This document shows, piece by piece, positions 57,740-64,000 of a stretch of DNA of 64,000 bases (the stretch's first letter is position 1; each line of letters opens with the position of its first letter). This DNA is from Rhodocyclaceae bacterium (GTDB lineage: Bacteria > Pseudomonadota > Gammaproteobacteria > Burkholderiales > Rhodocyclaceae). The position numbers and the translations under genes are program-made. The notes below the pieces were generated by a model that saw nothing but the letters and a program-made list of their open reading frames with translations, was not told the origin of the DNA and ran no database searches. Where the stretch lies: positions 310,001-374,000 of the forward strand of contig JADJAS010000007.1 in the NCBI GenBank assembly GCA_016704145.1. The letters run 5' to 3'.

Positions 57740-58632
57740 GGTTACACCATCGTGCCGCTGCGCGCCGCCAACGCGCGCACGCTGATCGAGCAGAGCATCG
57801 GGCGCGGCCTGCGGCTGCCCTATGGCAAACGCACAGGCGTGGCAGCGGTTGATCGCCTGAACATCGTCGCGCACGACAAGTTTCAGGAGATCATCGACGA
57901 GGCCAACCGTGGCGATTCGCCGATTCGCCTGAAGCAGGTCATCCTCGACGCGCCCAGTGCCGACGACAAGAAGGTAAGCGTGCAGGTCGGCTCCGGTGCT
58001 GCAGCGCGGCTTGGACTGACGGATGCCGCGCCCGCAGTTGATCCAGCCTCGGCAGCCGCCCACGGCGGATCGGGGGGCGGCGAGGCCAAGCCTGCACCGA
58101 CGCCAGTTTTCACCACCGAAGCGGAGAAGCAAGCTGCGCGCGTCGTGATCGAGGTCATCGGCAAGCTGGAGACGCAGCGCGATCTGGTGCCGACCAGTGG
58201 CGCACTGCTCACGCCGGAGGTGCAGAAGGTCATTCAGGCGGAAGTGGCGGAGCGGCTGAAGCCGATGCAGGGCAACCTGCTAGCGGGCGCGGATGAGGCC
58301 ATTCCCGCACTGGATCTATCGGTCGTTGTGGCGAAGACAACGGAGATCGTCGTTCAGCAGACCATCGACATCCCGCGCATTGCCGTGGTGCCCATCCACG
58401 GCACGGTAATCACTCTGAGCGATCTGCATCAAGGGTTGGCTTATCCAGACCCAAATCGCTTGCGTCAGGTCCTGTTGCAGGACTACGGAAGGCACGACGA
58501 CTTCGCAGTTATCGTGGATGAGAAGAGGCTCGATGTTGATGACGTGCAAGGGAGCTATTCCAACGCAACCCGCTGCCGGTGGATTGGGAGGCGCAACGCC
58601 GGATCGTGAAGCGCTTTGAGGAGGACGCATGA
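57740..58632 (+). pseudogene. Fragment of a DEAD/DEAH helicase of the type III restriction family
   Basis: Only the end of the gene is left. The first recognisable part is GYTIVPLRAANARTLIEQS and IGRGLRLPYGKRTG, the helicase motif VI region of type III restriction-like (Res) helicases. A degenerate middle part follows (VVAKTTEIVVQQTIDIPRI). Near 58555 the frame shifts by one, and LFQRNPLPVDWEAQ continues to a stop at 58630-58632. The stop overlaps the start of the next gene, so the pair was once an operon. No start codon or helicase N-terminus is present. Confidence 0.7.
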
Positions 58633-59102
58633 GCAAGAAGCACCGGGGCCGGTTCAAGGGTGATCCGGTCACTTATCAACTGCCGAGCCCGGCAGGCGGC
58701 GTGCAACTGGAAACCTTCGTGCCCTGGACACTGGTGAAGCGGGGGCTGAAGAAGCAGGTCATCACGCCCTTGGATGCGCCTCAGGAATTCCTGACCGAGG
58801 CCACCCGTGAGCGGGAGGCACGGTCGGCCGCGCAGGACACCGCGTTAATGCGGGCGCTCGGACTGGCGCACCACTGGCAACGTCTGCTGGACGAGCAGCG
58901 GGCGGCGTCGGTGGCCGAGATTGCCGAGGCCGAAGGCATGGACGTGACGCAGGTGCGCCGGGTCATGCGACTGACGCTCCTGGCCCCTGAGGTCGTGGAA
59001 CGGCTGGCGGGTTCGCCCGACGCCGTGCTGGAAAAAGTGATGCGCCGCCCCTGGCCCAACAGCTGGGGCGATCAGATGCGGGGGCTCGCGCCACCCGGGT
59101 GA
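58629..59102 (+). CDS. ParB-like/HTH protein usually found with serine recombinases
   Basis: A 157-residue protein. An N-terminal segment (YQLPSPAGGVQLETFVPWTL) is followed by a helix-turn-helix (SVAEIAEAEGMDVTQVRRVMRLTLLAPEVVERL) like that in ParB or resolvase-type proteins. Homologues known to me occur beside recombinases and defence genes in proteobacterial islands. Here it follows the helicase fragment with a 4-base overlap, and no recombinase is next to it. It appears intact. Confidence 0.7.
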   Translation: MSKKHRGRFKGDPVTYQLPSPAGGVQLETFVPWTLVKRGLKKQVITPLDAPQEFLTEATREREARSAAQDTALMRALGLAHHWQRLLDEQRAASVAEIAEAEGMDVTQVRRVMRLTLLAPEVVERLAGSPDAVLEKVMRRPWPNSWGDQMRGLAPPG

Positions 59103-59124
59103 GCGCGTCGCGCCCAGCGCCAGC

Positions 59125-59147
59125 AACCGCCTGCGGGCGGTTTTTTT
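59125..59147 (+). terminator. Rho-independent terminator
   Basis: AACCGCC-TGCG-GGCGGTT stem followed by a run of seven T, 22 bases after the stop of the ParB-like gene. Confidence 0.88.
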
Positions 59148-59408
59148 GTGGCTGCTCGGCACTCGGTCGCCACCGCTACAGGAGTTGCCAACCACAACCG
59201 ACCGCCTCTAAACCCGCGCCAGCAAAGGAAGTGGCCTCGAGAACGCTCGCGTGACCACCAGAGAAAACGGAGAACAGAGAGGCGTCGGCGGGGGCGAAAA
59301 CGCAGGGTTGGGAGGGGCGGCGCTCGCGAGACCAAGCCCGGGAGCCGCGCCAACGCTGGGGGAACAGGCAAAAAAATCCCAACCGATAAGGGTTGGGATT
59401 TTAGGTAT

Positions 59409-59484
<76 letters not shown>

Positions 59485-59521
59485 AATAGGGGGCGGATTA
59501 TATCCGAGACCCCATAAACAA

Positions 59522-59541
59522 CAAGGGCGCCGAAGCGCCCA
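59522..59541 (-). terminator. Weak terminator after erpA
   Basis: GGGCGC-CGAA-GCGCCC hairpin 24 bases beyond the erpA stop, with a T-rich but interrupted tail on the minus strand. Confidence 0.5.
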
Positions 59542-59563
59542 ATTGCCGACTTGAAGTCTCGGA

Positions 59564-59911
59564 TCAGACGGAAAATGAGGAACCGCATCCGCAGGTGCTG
59601 GTTGCGTTCGGGTTCTTGATCACGAACTGGGAACCTTCTAGGCCTTCCGTGTAATCGATCTCGGCACCGACCAGATATTGATAGCTCATTGGATCGATCA
59701 GCAGGGTAACGCCATTCTTTTCCAAGATCGAATCATCGCTATTGGCCGCTTCGTCGAACGTAAAACCATACTGAAAGCCGGAACAGCCACCACCTGTCAC
59801 GAACACTCGCAGCTTCAATTCGGGATTACCTTCTTCCTGAATGAGATCCTTCACCTTGTTGGCGGCGCTATCGGTAAAGAGAAACGGCAGGGGCATGTCA
59901 TTCGCGCTCAT
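59564..59911 (-). CDS. erpA: Iron-sulfur cluster insertion protein ErpA
   Basis: A 115-residue A-type carrier protein. The three cluster cysteines are present: GGGCSGFQYGF and STCGCGSSFSV at the end. It delivers Fe-S clusters to apo-enzymes, including those of isoprenoid synthesis. The start at 59911 is normal, with a ribosome site (AAGGAG). It lies between tRNA-Ala and the bactofilin gene, all on the minus strand, an order seen in other betaproteobacteria. Confidence 0.95.
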   Translation of the reverse strand: MSANDMPLPFLFTDSAANKVKDLIQEEGNPELKLRVFVTGGGCSGFQYGFTFDEAANSDDSILEKNGVTLLIDPMSYQYLVGAEIDYTEGLEGSQFVIKNPNATSTCGCGSSFSV

Positions 59912-59971
59912 CGATTGTTCTCCTTGGAATATGTTGGGGGAGAAACATTATCGGCTTTGATTCCGTCTCGG

Positions 59972-60370
59972 TCAATTGCTGCTGGCCAGCTTGAGCTCGA
60001 CGGTCTTGGCCGCCTGACCGGTATGTAACAGCCTGCCCTCAACCAATGCGCCGAGATGAATCTCGATGCTGTTGTATTCAACATCTCCGGTAACGCGCGC
60101 CTTGGCTTGCAGCTCCAGGAAACTCGAGGAAACGACCGGACCTAGTACCGTGCCATTGATGACGACATGCGCAACCTCGATCTCGCCTTCGATTCGAGCG
60201 TGCTCACTCACCACCAAGGTGCTCGCCTGTTCGCCAGCGGCCCGGATGTTGCCGCGAATTTCGCCATCGACTCGCAGGCCGCCGGAAAATACCACGTCCC
60301 CGGAGATGGTCGTTCCGGCACCGACCAGCGTATCGATCCTGCTCTTGGGTGTATTGGCTTTTCCAAACAT
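59972..60370 (-). CDS. Bactofilin family cytoskeletal protein
   Basis: A 132-residue protein consisting mainly of the bactofilin beta-helix: LVGAGTTISGDVVFSGGLRVDGEIRGNI, then HARIEGEIEVAHVVINGTV and EYNSIEIHLGALVEGRLLH. These proteins polymerise without nucleotide and scaffold cell-wall or polar structures. It begins 12 bases after the stop of the DUF6776-like gene, so they are co-transcribed. Confidence 0.92.
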   Translation of the reverse strand: MFGKANTPKSRIDTLVGAGTTISGDVVFSGGLRVDGEIRGNIRAAGEQASTLVVSEHARIEGEIEVAHVVINGTVLGPVVSSSFLELQAKARVTGDVEYNSIEIHLGALVEGRLLHTGQAAKTVELKLASSN

Positions 60371-60382
60371 ACGTGAATACTC

Positions 60383-61156
60383 CTATAAAAGGATGCTCTG
60401 CGATGCCTTCACCAAGCCATCCTGCGACAGCCGTACCTCGACCCTTTCGATCTTGGCCTCGGCCGGAAGCTCCAGCGTACCTTCGAGGCTGCTGAAATTC
60501 TTCAACGAAACAGCAAACTTGCCGAGACTACGCTCCTTGTCACTGGGTACGATGATAACAGCAGACCGTCCCGCAGCCTGGCGGGTGGTGACGTGAAAAC
60601 TCAGTTGGCCCTTGAACTCGCGCTTGGCTTCGCTGCCCCGCCAGGAGGCAAGCACCCGGTAGCGATAGTGTCCGGGCTCGCTGATAGGCTCCACGCGCAA
60701 ACGGGTGAGGGTCAAGGACTCGGTTGTGCCACCATTCACAGCCAAGCCCTCGAATACCGCTAGACTCTCCTTGAGTCTTGCATTCTCGTCCTCCAAGGTC
60801 TTGACCTGCCGGGTCAGTTCATCGATCGCGGTTCGATCGATCTTCTGGCTGTTCTCGGTGGCATTGGTGATACCCCGAAGGTGCTCGACCTCGATTGCCA
60901 AGTCGCCGGCACGTCCTCGCAATGCCTCTATCTCGGCTTTGGTTTCACCACGATCGAAACCGGCTAGCCTGTCTTCAGCGCCATCGCGCCATCCCCTCAC
61001 CAAGACCGTGGCGACCAGCACCGTCAGCAAGACCACGAGTGGCCATCGCCATGGAAAATGCGTACGCACCGCGACGCGCGGCGCGGCAATGCCAAACCGG
61101 CTGCGCAGCCGCCGCAGTTTCAGGGCAAGACGGGAACCTGGGCCAGCGCGGTGCAT
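60383..61156 (-). CDS. Membrane-anchored coiled-coil protein (DUF6776-like)
   Basis: A 257-residue protein with one membrane helix (about residues 38-54), a long coiled coil (ETKAEIEALRGRAGDLAIEV to about residue 135) and a C-terminal beta-rich domain (LTRLRVEPISEPGHYRYRVLA). The family is found next to bactofilin genes in betaproteobacteria; the DUF number is from memory. It probably links the bactofilin polymer to the membrane. It overlaps the 3' end of argC by 37 bases. Confidence 0.78.
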   Translation of the reverse strand: MHRAGPGSRLALKLRRLRSRFGIAAPRVAVRTHFPWRWPLVVLLTVLVATVLVRGWRDGAEDRLAGFDRGETKAEIEALRGRAGDLAIEVEHLRGITNATENSQKIDRTAIDELTRQVKTLEDENARLKESLAVFEGLAVNGGTTESLTLTRLRVEPISEPGHYRYRVLASWRGSEAKREFKGQLSFHVTTRQAAGRSAVIIVPSDKERSLGKFAVSLKNFSSLEGTLELPAEAKIERVEVRLSQDGLVKASQSILL

Positions 61157-62148
61157 TCGTCGAGGTCGAACATCAGGTTCATGTTGTGAATCGCCTGACC
61201 GGCGGCACCTTTCACCAGGTTGTCGATAACCGATAGCACGACCAAGATGTCACCGCCCTGAGGCCTGTGCAAGGCAATTCTGCAGATGTTCGAAGCGCGC
61301 ACTGACCGCGTTTCCGGATGTGATTTCGGTGGCAGCACATCGACGAACGGTTCATTCGCATAGCGCCGCTCGAACAACGACTGAAAGTCCTCCTCGCGGG
61401 TTATCCTGGCGTAGAGGGTGGCATGGATGCCACGAATCAACGGTGTCAGATGGGGCACGAAAGTCAGTCCCACCGGCACGCCGGCCCGAAGGCCAAGGCC
61501 CTGGCGGATTTCCGGTAGATGCCGGTGACCGGCAACGCCGTAGGCCTTGAAGTTGTCGGAGGCCTCGGCAAACAGGATGTGGGTCTCGGCCTTGCGGCCA
61601 GCACCCGACACGCCGGACTTGCAATCGGCAATCAGATTGCCCAGGTCCACGCAGCGCGCCTCCATCAACGGCAAGAAACCGAGTTGGACGGCGGTCGGGT
61701 AGCAACCCGGGTTGGCCACCAGGCGAGCCTTGCGTATGGCATCGCGATTGACCTCGGGCAGGCCATAAACAGCTTCGGCCGCCAGTTCCGGAGCAGCATG
61801 GGACATGCCATACCACTGCTCCCACGTCGGCACGTCCTTGATGCGAAAGTCGGCGGCAAGGTCGATCACGCGGACGCCACGATCGAGAAGGGATCTCGCT
61901 TGCTGCATGGCAATGCCATTCGGCGTCGCGAAGAACACGACATCGCAACTGGCCAGGGGCGCATCCTTGGGATCGCTGAAAGCCAAATCCACCCTGCCGC
62001 GCAAGCTCGGAAACATGTCGGCGACACGCGTGCCCGCCTCGCCTCGGGAGGTAATCGCGGCCAGTTCGACCTGCGGATGTTGCGCCAGAAGGCGGAGCAG
62101 TTCGACGCCGGTGTACCCAGTGCCGCCAACGATGCCAACTTTGATCAT
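61120..62148 (-). CDS. argC: N-acetyl-gamma-glutamyl-phosphate reductase
   Basis: A 342-residue enzyme of arginine synthesis. NADP-binding GIVGGTGYTGVELLRLL at the N-terminus, catalytic cysteine in NPGCYPTAVQLG, and HRHLPEI with the conserved histidine. It reduces N-acetylglutamyl phosphate to the semialdehyde. Arginine is also a substrate for the cyanophycin made elsewhere in this window. It lies downstream of rpsI with a terminator between. Confidence 0.96.
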   Translation of the reverse strand: MIKVGIVGGTGYTGVELLRLLAQHPQVELAAITSRGEAGTRVADMFPSLRGRVDLAFSDPKDAPLASCDVVFFATPNGIAMQQARSLLDRGVRVIDLAADFRIKDVPTWEQWYGMSHAAPELAAEAVYGLPEVNRDAIRKARLVANPGCYPTAVQLGFLPLMEARCVDLGNLIADCKSGVSGAGRKAETHILFAEASDNFKAYGVAGHRHLPEIRQGLGLRAGVPVGLTFVPHLTPLIRGIHATLYARITREEDFQSLFERRYANEPFVDVLPPKSHPETRSVRASNICRIALHRPQGGDILVVLSVIDNLVKGAAGQAIHNMNLMFDLDECTALAQVPVLP

Positions 62149-62196
62149 ACAAAGATCTCCGAGGATATCTTCACCGGAACAAGGACCGGCGAGACG

Positions 62197-62230
62197 AAAA
62201 GGCCGCCCGAAGTTTCCCGCGGGCGGCCTG
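62197..62230 (-). terminator. Terminator after rpsI
   Basis: GGCCGCCCG with CGGGCGGCC form a 9-bp stem with a short A-run on the left (U-run on the minus strand), 20 bases beyond the rpsI stop and before argC. Confidence 0.7.
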
Positions 62231-62250
62231 CGCAGGGCAACGAAAGGCGG

Positions 62251-62643
62251 TTAGCGCTTGGAGAACTGCTTGCGGCGGCGCGCTTTGTGGAAACCGACTT
62301 TCTTGCGCTCCACCTCACGGGCATCGCGGGTAACAAAACCGGCGCTGGACAGCGCCGGCTTGAGTGCTGCATCGTATTCGATCAAGGCACGGGTAACGCC
62401 ATGACGGACAGCGCCAGCCTGTCCGGACTCGCCGCCGCCCGTGACATTGACCATGATGTCGAACGTGCTGGAGTGCTGCGTCAGTTCAAGCGGCTGACGC
62501 ACGATCATGCGGCCGGTTTCACGGGAAAAGAACTCATCCACCGGCTTGTCATTGACGACGAACTTACCACTGCCAGATTTAATGAAGACGCGCGCGACCG
62601 CGGTCTTGCGCCGCCCCGTGCCATAGTAGTAATTGGCTGCCAT
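62251..62643 (-). CDS. rpsI: Ribosomal protein uS9
   Basis: A 130-residue protein with YYGTGRRKTAVARVF at the N-terminus, VTGGGESGQAGAVRHGVTRAL, and the basic C-terminal tail ending RRKQFSKR. It binds 16S rRNA near the P site. It is 19 bases downstream of rplM, the usual operon. Confidence 0.98.
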   Translation of the reverse strand: MAANYYYGTGRRKTAVARVFIKSGSGKFVVNDKPVDEFFSRETGRMIVRQPLELTQHSSTFDIMVNVTGGGESGQAGAVRHGVTRALIEYDAALKPALSSAGFVTRDAREVERKKVGFHKARRRKQFSKR

Positions 62644-62662
62644 ATTGATTCCTCAATCGATC

Positions 62663-63091
62663 CTAGATTTCCAAGGCTCGGGGTTGCTGAGCCGAGTGTG
62701 GATGCATTGCGCCGGCATAGCACTTCATCTTCTTGGCCATGGCATAACCCAACGGCCCTTTCGGCAGCATGCCCTTGACCGCCTTCTCGAGGATACGCCC
62801 GGGGAAGCGCTGCTGAAGCCTGCTGAAAGTCGTTTCCGAAATCCCGCCAGGGTAGCCCGAGTGCCGGAAATACTTCTTGTCCTGGGCCTTGGCGCCAGTC
62901 ACGCGCAGTTTCTCGACGTTGACGACGACGATGTAGTCACCGGTATCGACATGTGGCGTGTACTCGGCTTTGTGCTTGCCGCGCAGACGATGGGCGATCT
63001 CGGCCGCGAGGCGACCGAGCACCTTGTCCGTCGCGTCAACGACGAACCAGTCGCGTTTCACTTCATGCGGCTTGGCGGAAAAGGTTTTCAT
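62663..63091 (-). CDS. rplM: Ribosomal protein uL13
   Basis: A 142-residue protein: MKTFSAKPHEVKRDWFVVDA at the start, LGRLAAEIAHRLRGKHK, and GMLPKGPLGYAMAKKMKCY. It is an early 50S assembly protein, and in E. coli it represses its own operon. The ATG at 63091 follows AAGGAC; the 75 in-frame bases upstream are leader. Confidence 0.98.
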   Translation of the reverse strand: MKTFSAKPHEVKRDWFVVDATDKVLGRLAAEIAHRLRGKHKAEYTPHVDTGDYIVVVNVEKLRVTGAKAQDKKYFRHSGYPGGISETTFSRLQQRFPGRILEKAVKGMLPKGPLGYAMAKKMKCYAGAMHPHSAQQPRALEI

Positions 63092-63439
63092 GACTGAAGT
63101 CCTTGCTACGTTGTCCGTCCGTCCGCCGGCCAATACAGTACCGGCTTCTTCGGAAAAGCCGCGCATTTTAGGCGAAGCCGCTGTCCGATGTCAAACACGC
63201 CGACGCGGCGCCCGAAATAAAAAGGCGCAACCCCAAGGGGTTGCGCCCAATCCACTCCAAAGGAAGAGGGTGGAGGAGACACCAGAGGAAACGTAACTTG
63301 GTCCATCTCTTCCTTATCACGCTTCGTTGCGACGATACTGCCAGAAAAAATGGTGCAACGCAAGATATTTGTGCGAGGCATCAATTTCCATCTCGGAATC
63401 TCCCTAGAATCGGCCCTGAACTTCACGGGAGGCAATACC
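63092..63439. other. Divergent region between rplM and the OsmC-like gene
   Basis: 348 bases without a supported gene. It contains the rplM leader and promoter on the minus strand and the osmC-like promoter on the plus strand. A strong hairpin lies at 63219-63247. Confidence 0.5.
63219..63247 (-). terminator. Strong hairpin with U-run upstream of rplM
   Basis: GGCGCAACCCC-AA-GGGGTTGCGCC is a perfect 11-bp stem with an A-run on the left (U-run on the minus strand). It is 128 bases upstream of the rplM start on the rplM strand. It could end transcripts from coq7, or act as an attenuator if the rplM transcript begins upstream of it. Confidence 0.65.
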
Positions 63440-63856
63440 ATGGAATGCACGGTTCGTTGGCACGAAGGGATGAGCTTCATCGCGCAGACAGGTAGCGGCC
63501 ACTTGGTGGCCATGGACGGCGCACCCGAGGCTGGGGGACACAACTGGGCGCCAAGACCGATGGAGATGCTTCTGGCCGGAGCAGGGGGTTGTACGTCTTT
63601 TGATGTCATTCTGATATTGCAGCGCGGCAGGCAGGACATCCGCAACTGCGAAGTGAAAATCATCGCCGAACGGGCCGAGACCGATCCCAAGGTGTTCACC
63701 CGGATCCATTTTCACTTCACGGTCCGGGGGCGAGGCCTGAAACCGGAGGCCGTCGAACGTGCCATCAAGCTGTCGGCTGAAAAATACTGCTCGGCATCCA
63801 TCATGCTTGGCAAGACCGCCGAAATGGTTCACGACTTCGAGATCGTCGAAGTCTAG
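63440..63856 (+). CDS. OsmC/YhfA family protein
   Basis: A 138-residue OsmC-fold protein with the two conserved cysteines in GAGGCTSFDVI and AEKYCSAS, spaced as in peroxide-reducing members. WAPRPMEMLLAGAGG is typical of the YhfA branch. The ATG at 63440 follows GGAGG and gives the usual start (ECTVRWHEG); the upstream in-frame extension is not supported. It is convergent with coq7. Confidence 0.9.
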   Translation: MECTVRWHEGMSFIAQTGSGHLVAMDGAPEAGGHNWAPRPMEMLLAGAGGCTSFDVILILQRGRQDIRNCEVKIIAERAETDPKVFTRIHFHFTVRGRGLKPEAVERAIKLSAEKYCSASIMLGKTAEMVHDFEIVEV

Positions 63857-63862
63857 GCTTGC

Positions 63863-64000
63863 CTATAGATGATAGGCCGTCGAAGTCATCAATCGGGCGG
63901 CGGCCTTCATCGCGAGCCTGACCAGAGGGGGCAAATCCCGCGCGCCCATGTCACTTGCAGTTTCGGCGTGGCGCATCTCGTCCAATTTCATTTGTTCGAT
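63863..64000 (-). CDS. coq7: Demethoxyubiquinone hydroxylase, C-terminal part
   Basis: The last 45 codons are visible and continue off the right edge. KLDEMRHAETA carries the second ExxH iron motif of the Coq7 di-iron site, and the end RLAMKAAARLMTSTAYHL matches the Coq7 C-terminus. It hydroxylates demethoxyubiquinone in ubiquinone synthesis. Confidence 0.85.
   Translation of the reverse strand: MEQMKLDEMRHAETASDMGARDLPPLVRLAMKAAARLMTSTAYHL

Overview
The window looks like a high-GC betaproteobacterial chromosome, probably from the Rhodocyclales or a close relative. That placement is inferred from gene families and their order: a glrR/qseG/glrK operon, a flavocytochrome-c pair, a cyanophycin locus, aceK beside two isocitrate dehydrogenases, and the backbone order coq7/rplM/rpsI/argC/bactofilin/erpA. 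It was not tested by alignment. Most of the window is ordinary chromosome, broken by one large accessory region (about 29.4-44.4 kb) and a smaller scar (about 55.9-59.1 kb).

Layout. 0-5 kb: a two-component operon (partial response regulator, lipoprotein, sensor kinase), then a monoheme cytochrome c with a flavocytochrome-c-like flavoprotein. 5-13 kb: cyanophycin locus, with a DUF1854 protein and an ABC exporter-like protein divergent from two tandem CphA paralogues. 13-19 kb: aceK divergent from monomeric and then dimeric NADP isocitrate dehydrogenase, followed by a cold-shock gene. 19-29.3 kb: clpS-clpA, a TonB-like protein, an HNH protein, YgiQ, a small membrane protein, TusE, a CsgG-like lipoprotein, an SDR, a SnoaL gene split by an amber codon, and fructose-1,6-bisphosphatase.

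The accessory region starts with a Fic protein and an AbiEi/AbiEii toxin-antitoxin pair. A zinc-ribbon protein and a large serine recombinase truncated at its C-terminus follow. Next comes a minus-strand block of unfamiliar genes, including a HIRAN protein with a Tat-like signal, cut at both ends by rearrangement scars and bounded on the right by a frameshifted IS1595-type element. Beyond that lies a 6.3-kb integrative element with a tyrosine integrase, an AlpA-like fragment, a DUF3987-like ATPase and unrecognised small genes. It sits at the 3' end of a tRNA-Ser gene and is bounded by 15-bp direct repeats. Inside it is a block of G, C and A homopolymers that is most likely an assembly artefact and spoils the DUF3987 gene.

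44.5-56 kb returns to backbone: mltF-like, serS and rarA, with a probable oxidative catabolic operon (SnoaL, EthD, metallo-beta-lactamase, NADH:flavin oxidoreductase, PQQ dehydrogenase, Zn-alcohol dehydrogenase) upstream of rarA on the same strand. A second, intact IS1595 copy with a perfect 8-bp target duplication lies just upstream of that operon. After it come a helicase fragment and a ParB/recombinase-associated protein, then tRNA-Ala, erpA, bactofilin, argC, rpsI-rplM, an OsmC protein and the end of coq7.

No single complete new system is proven. The best leads are the double-truncated HIRAN operon, the tRNA-Ser element with its unknown three-gene tail, the GAFTGA-less response regulator, the FCSD-like protein missing one active-site cysteine, and the dehydrogenase operon joined to rarA-serS.
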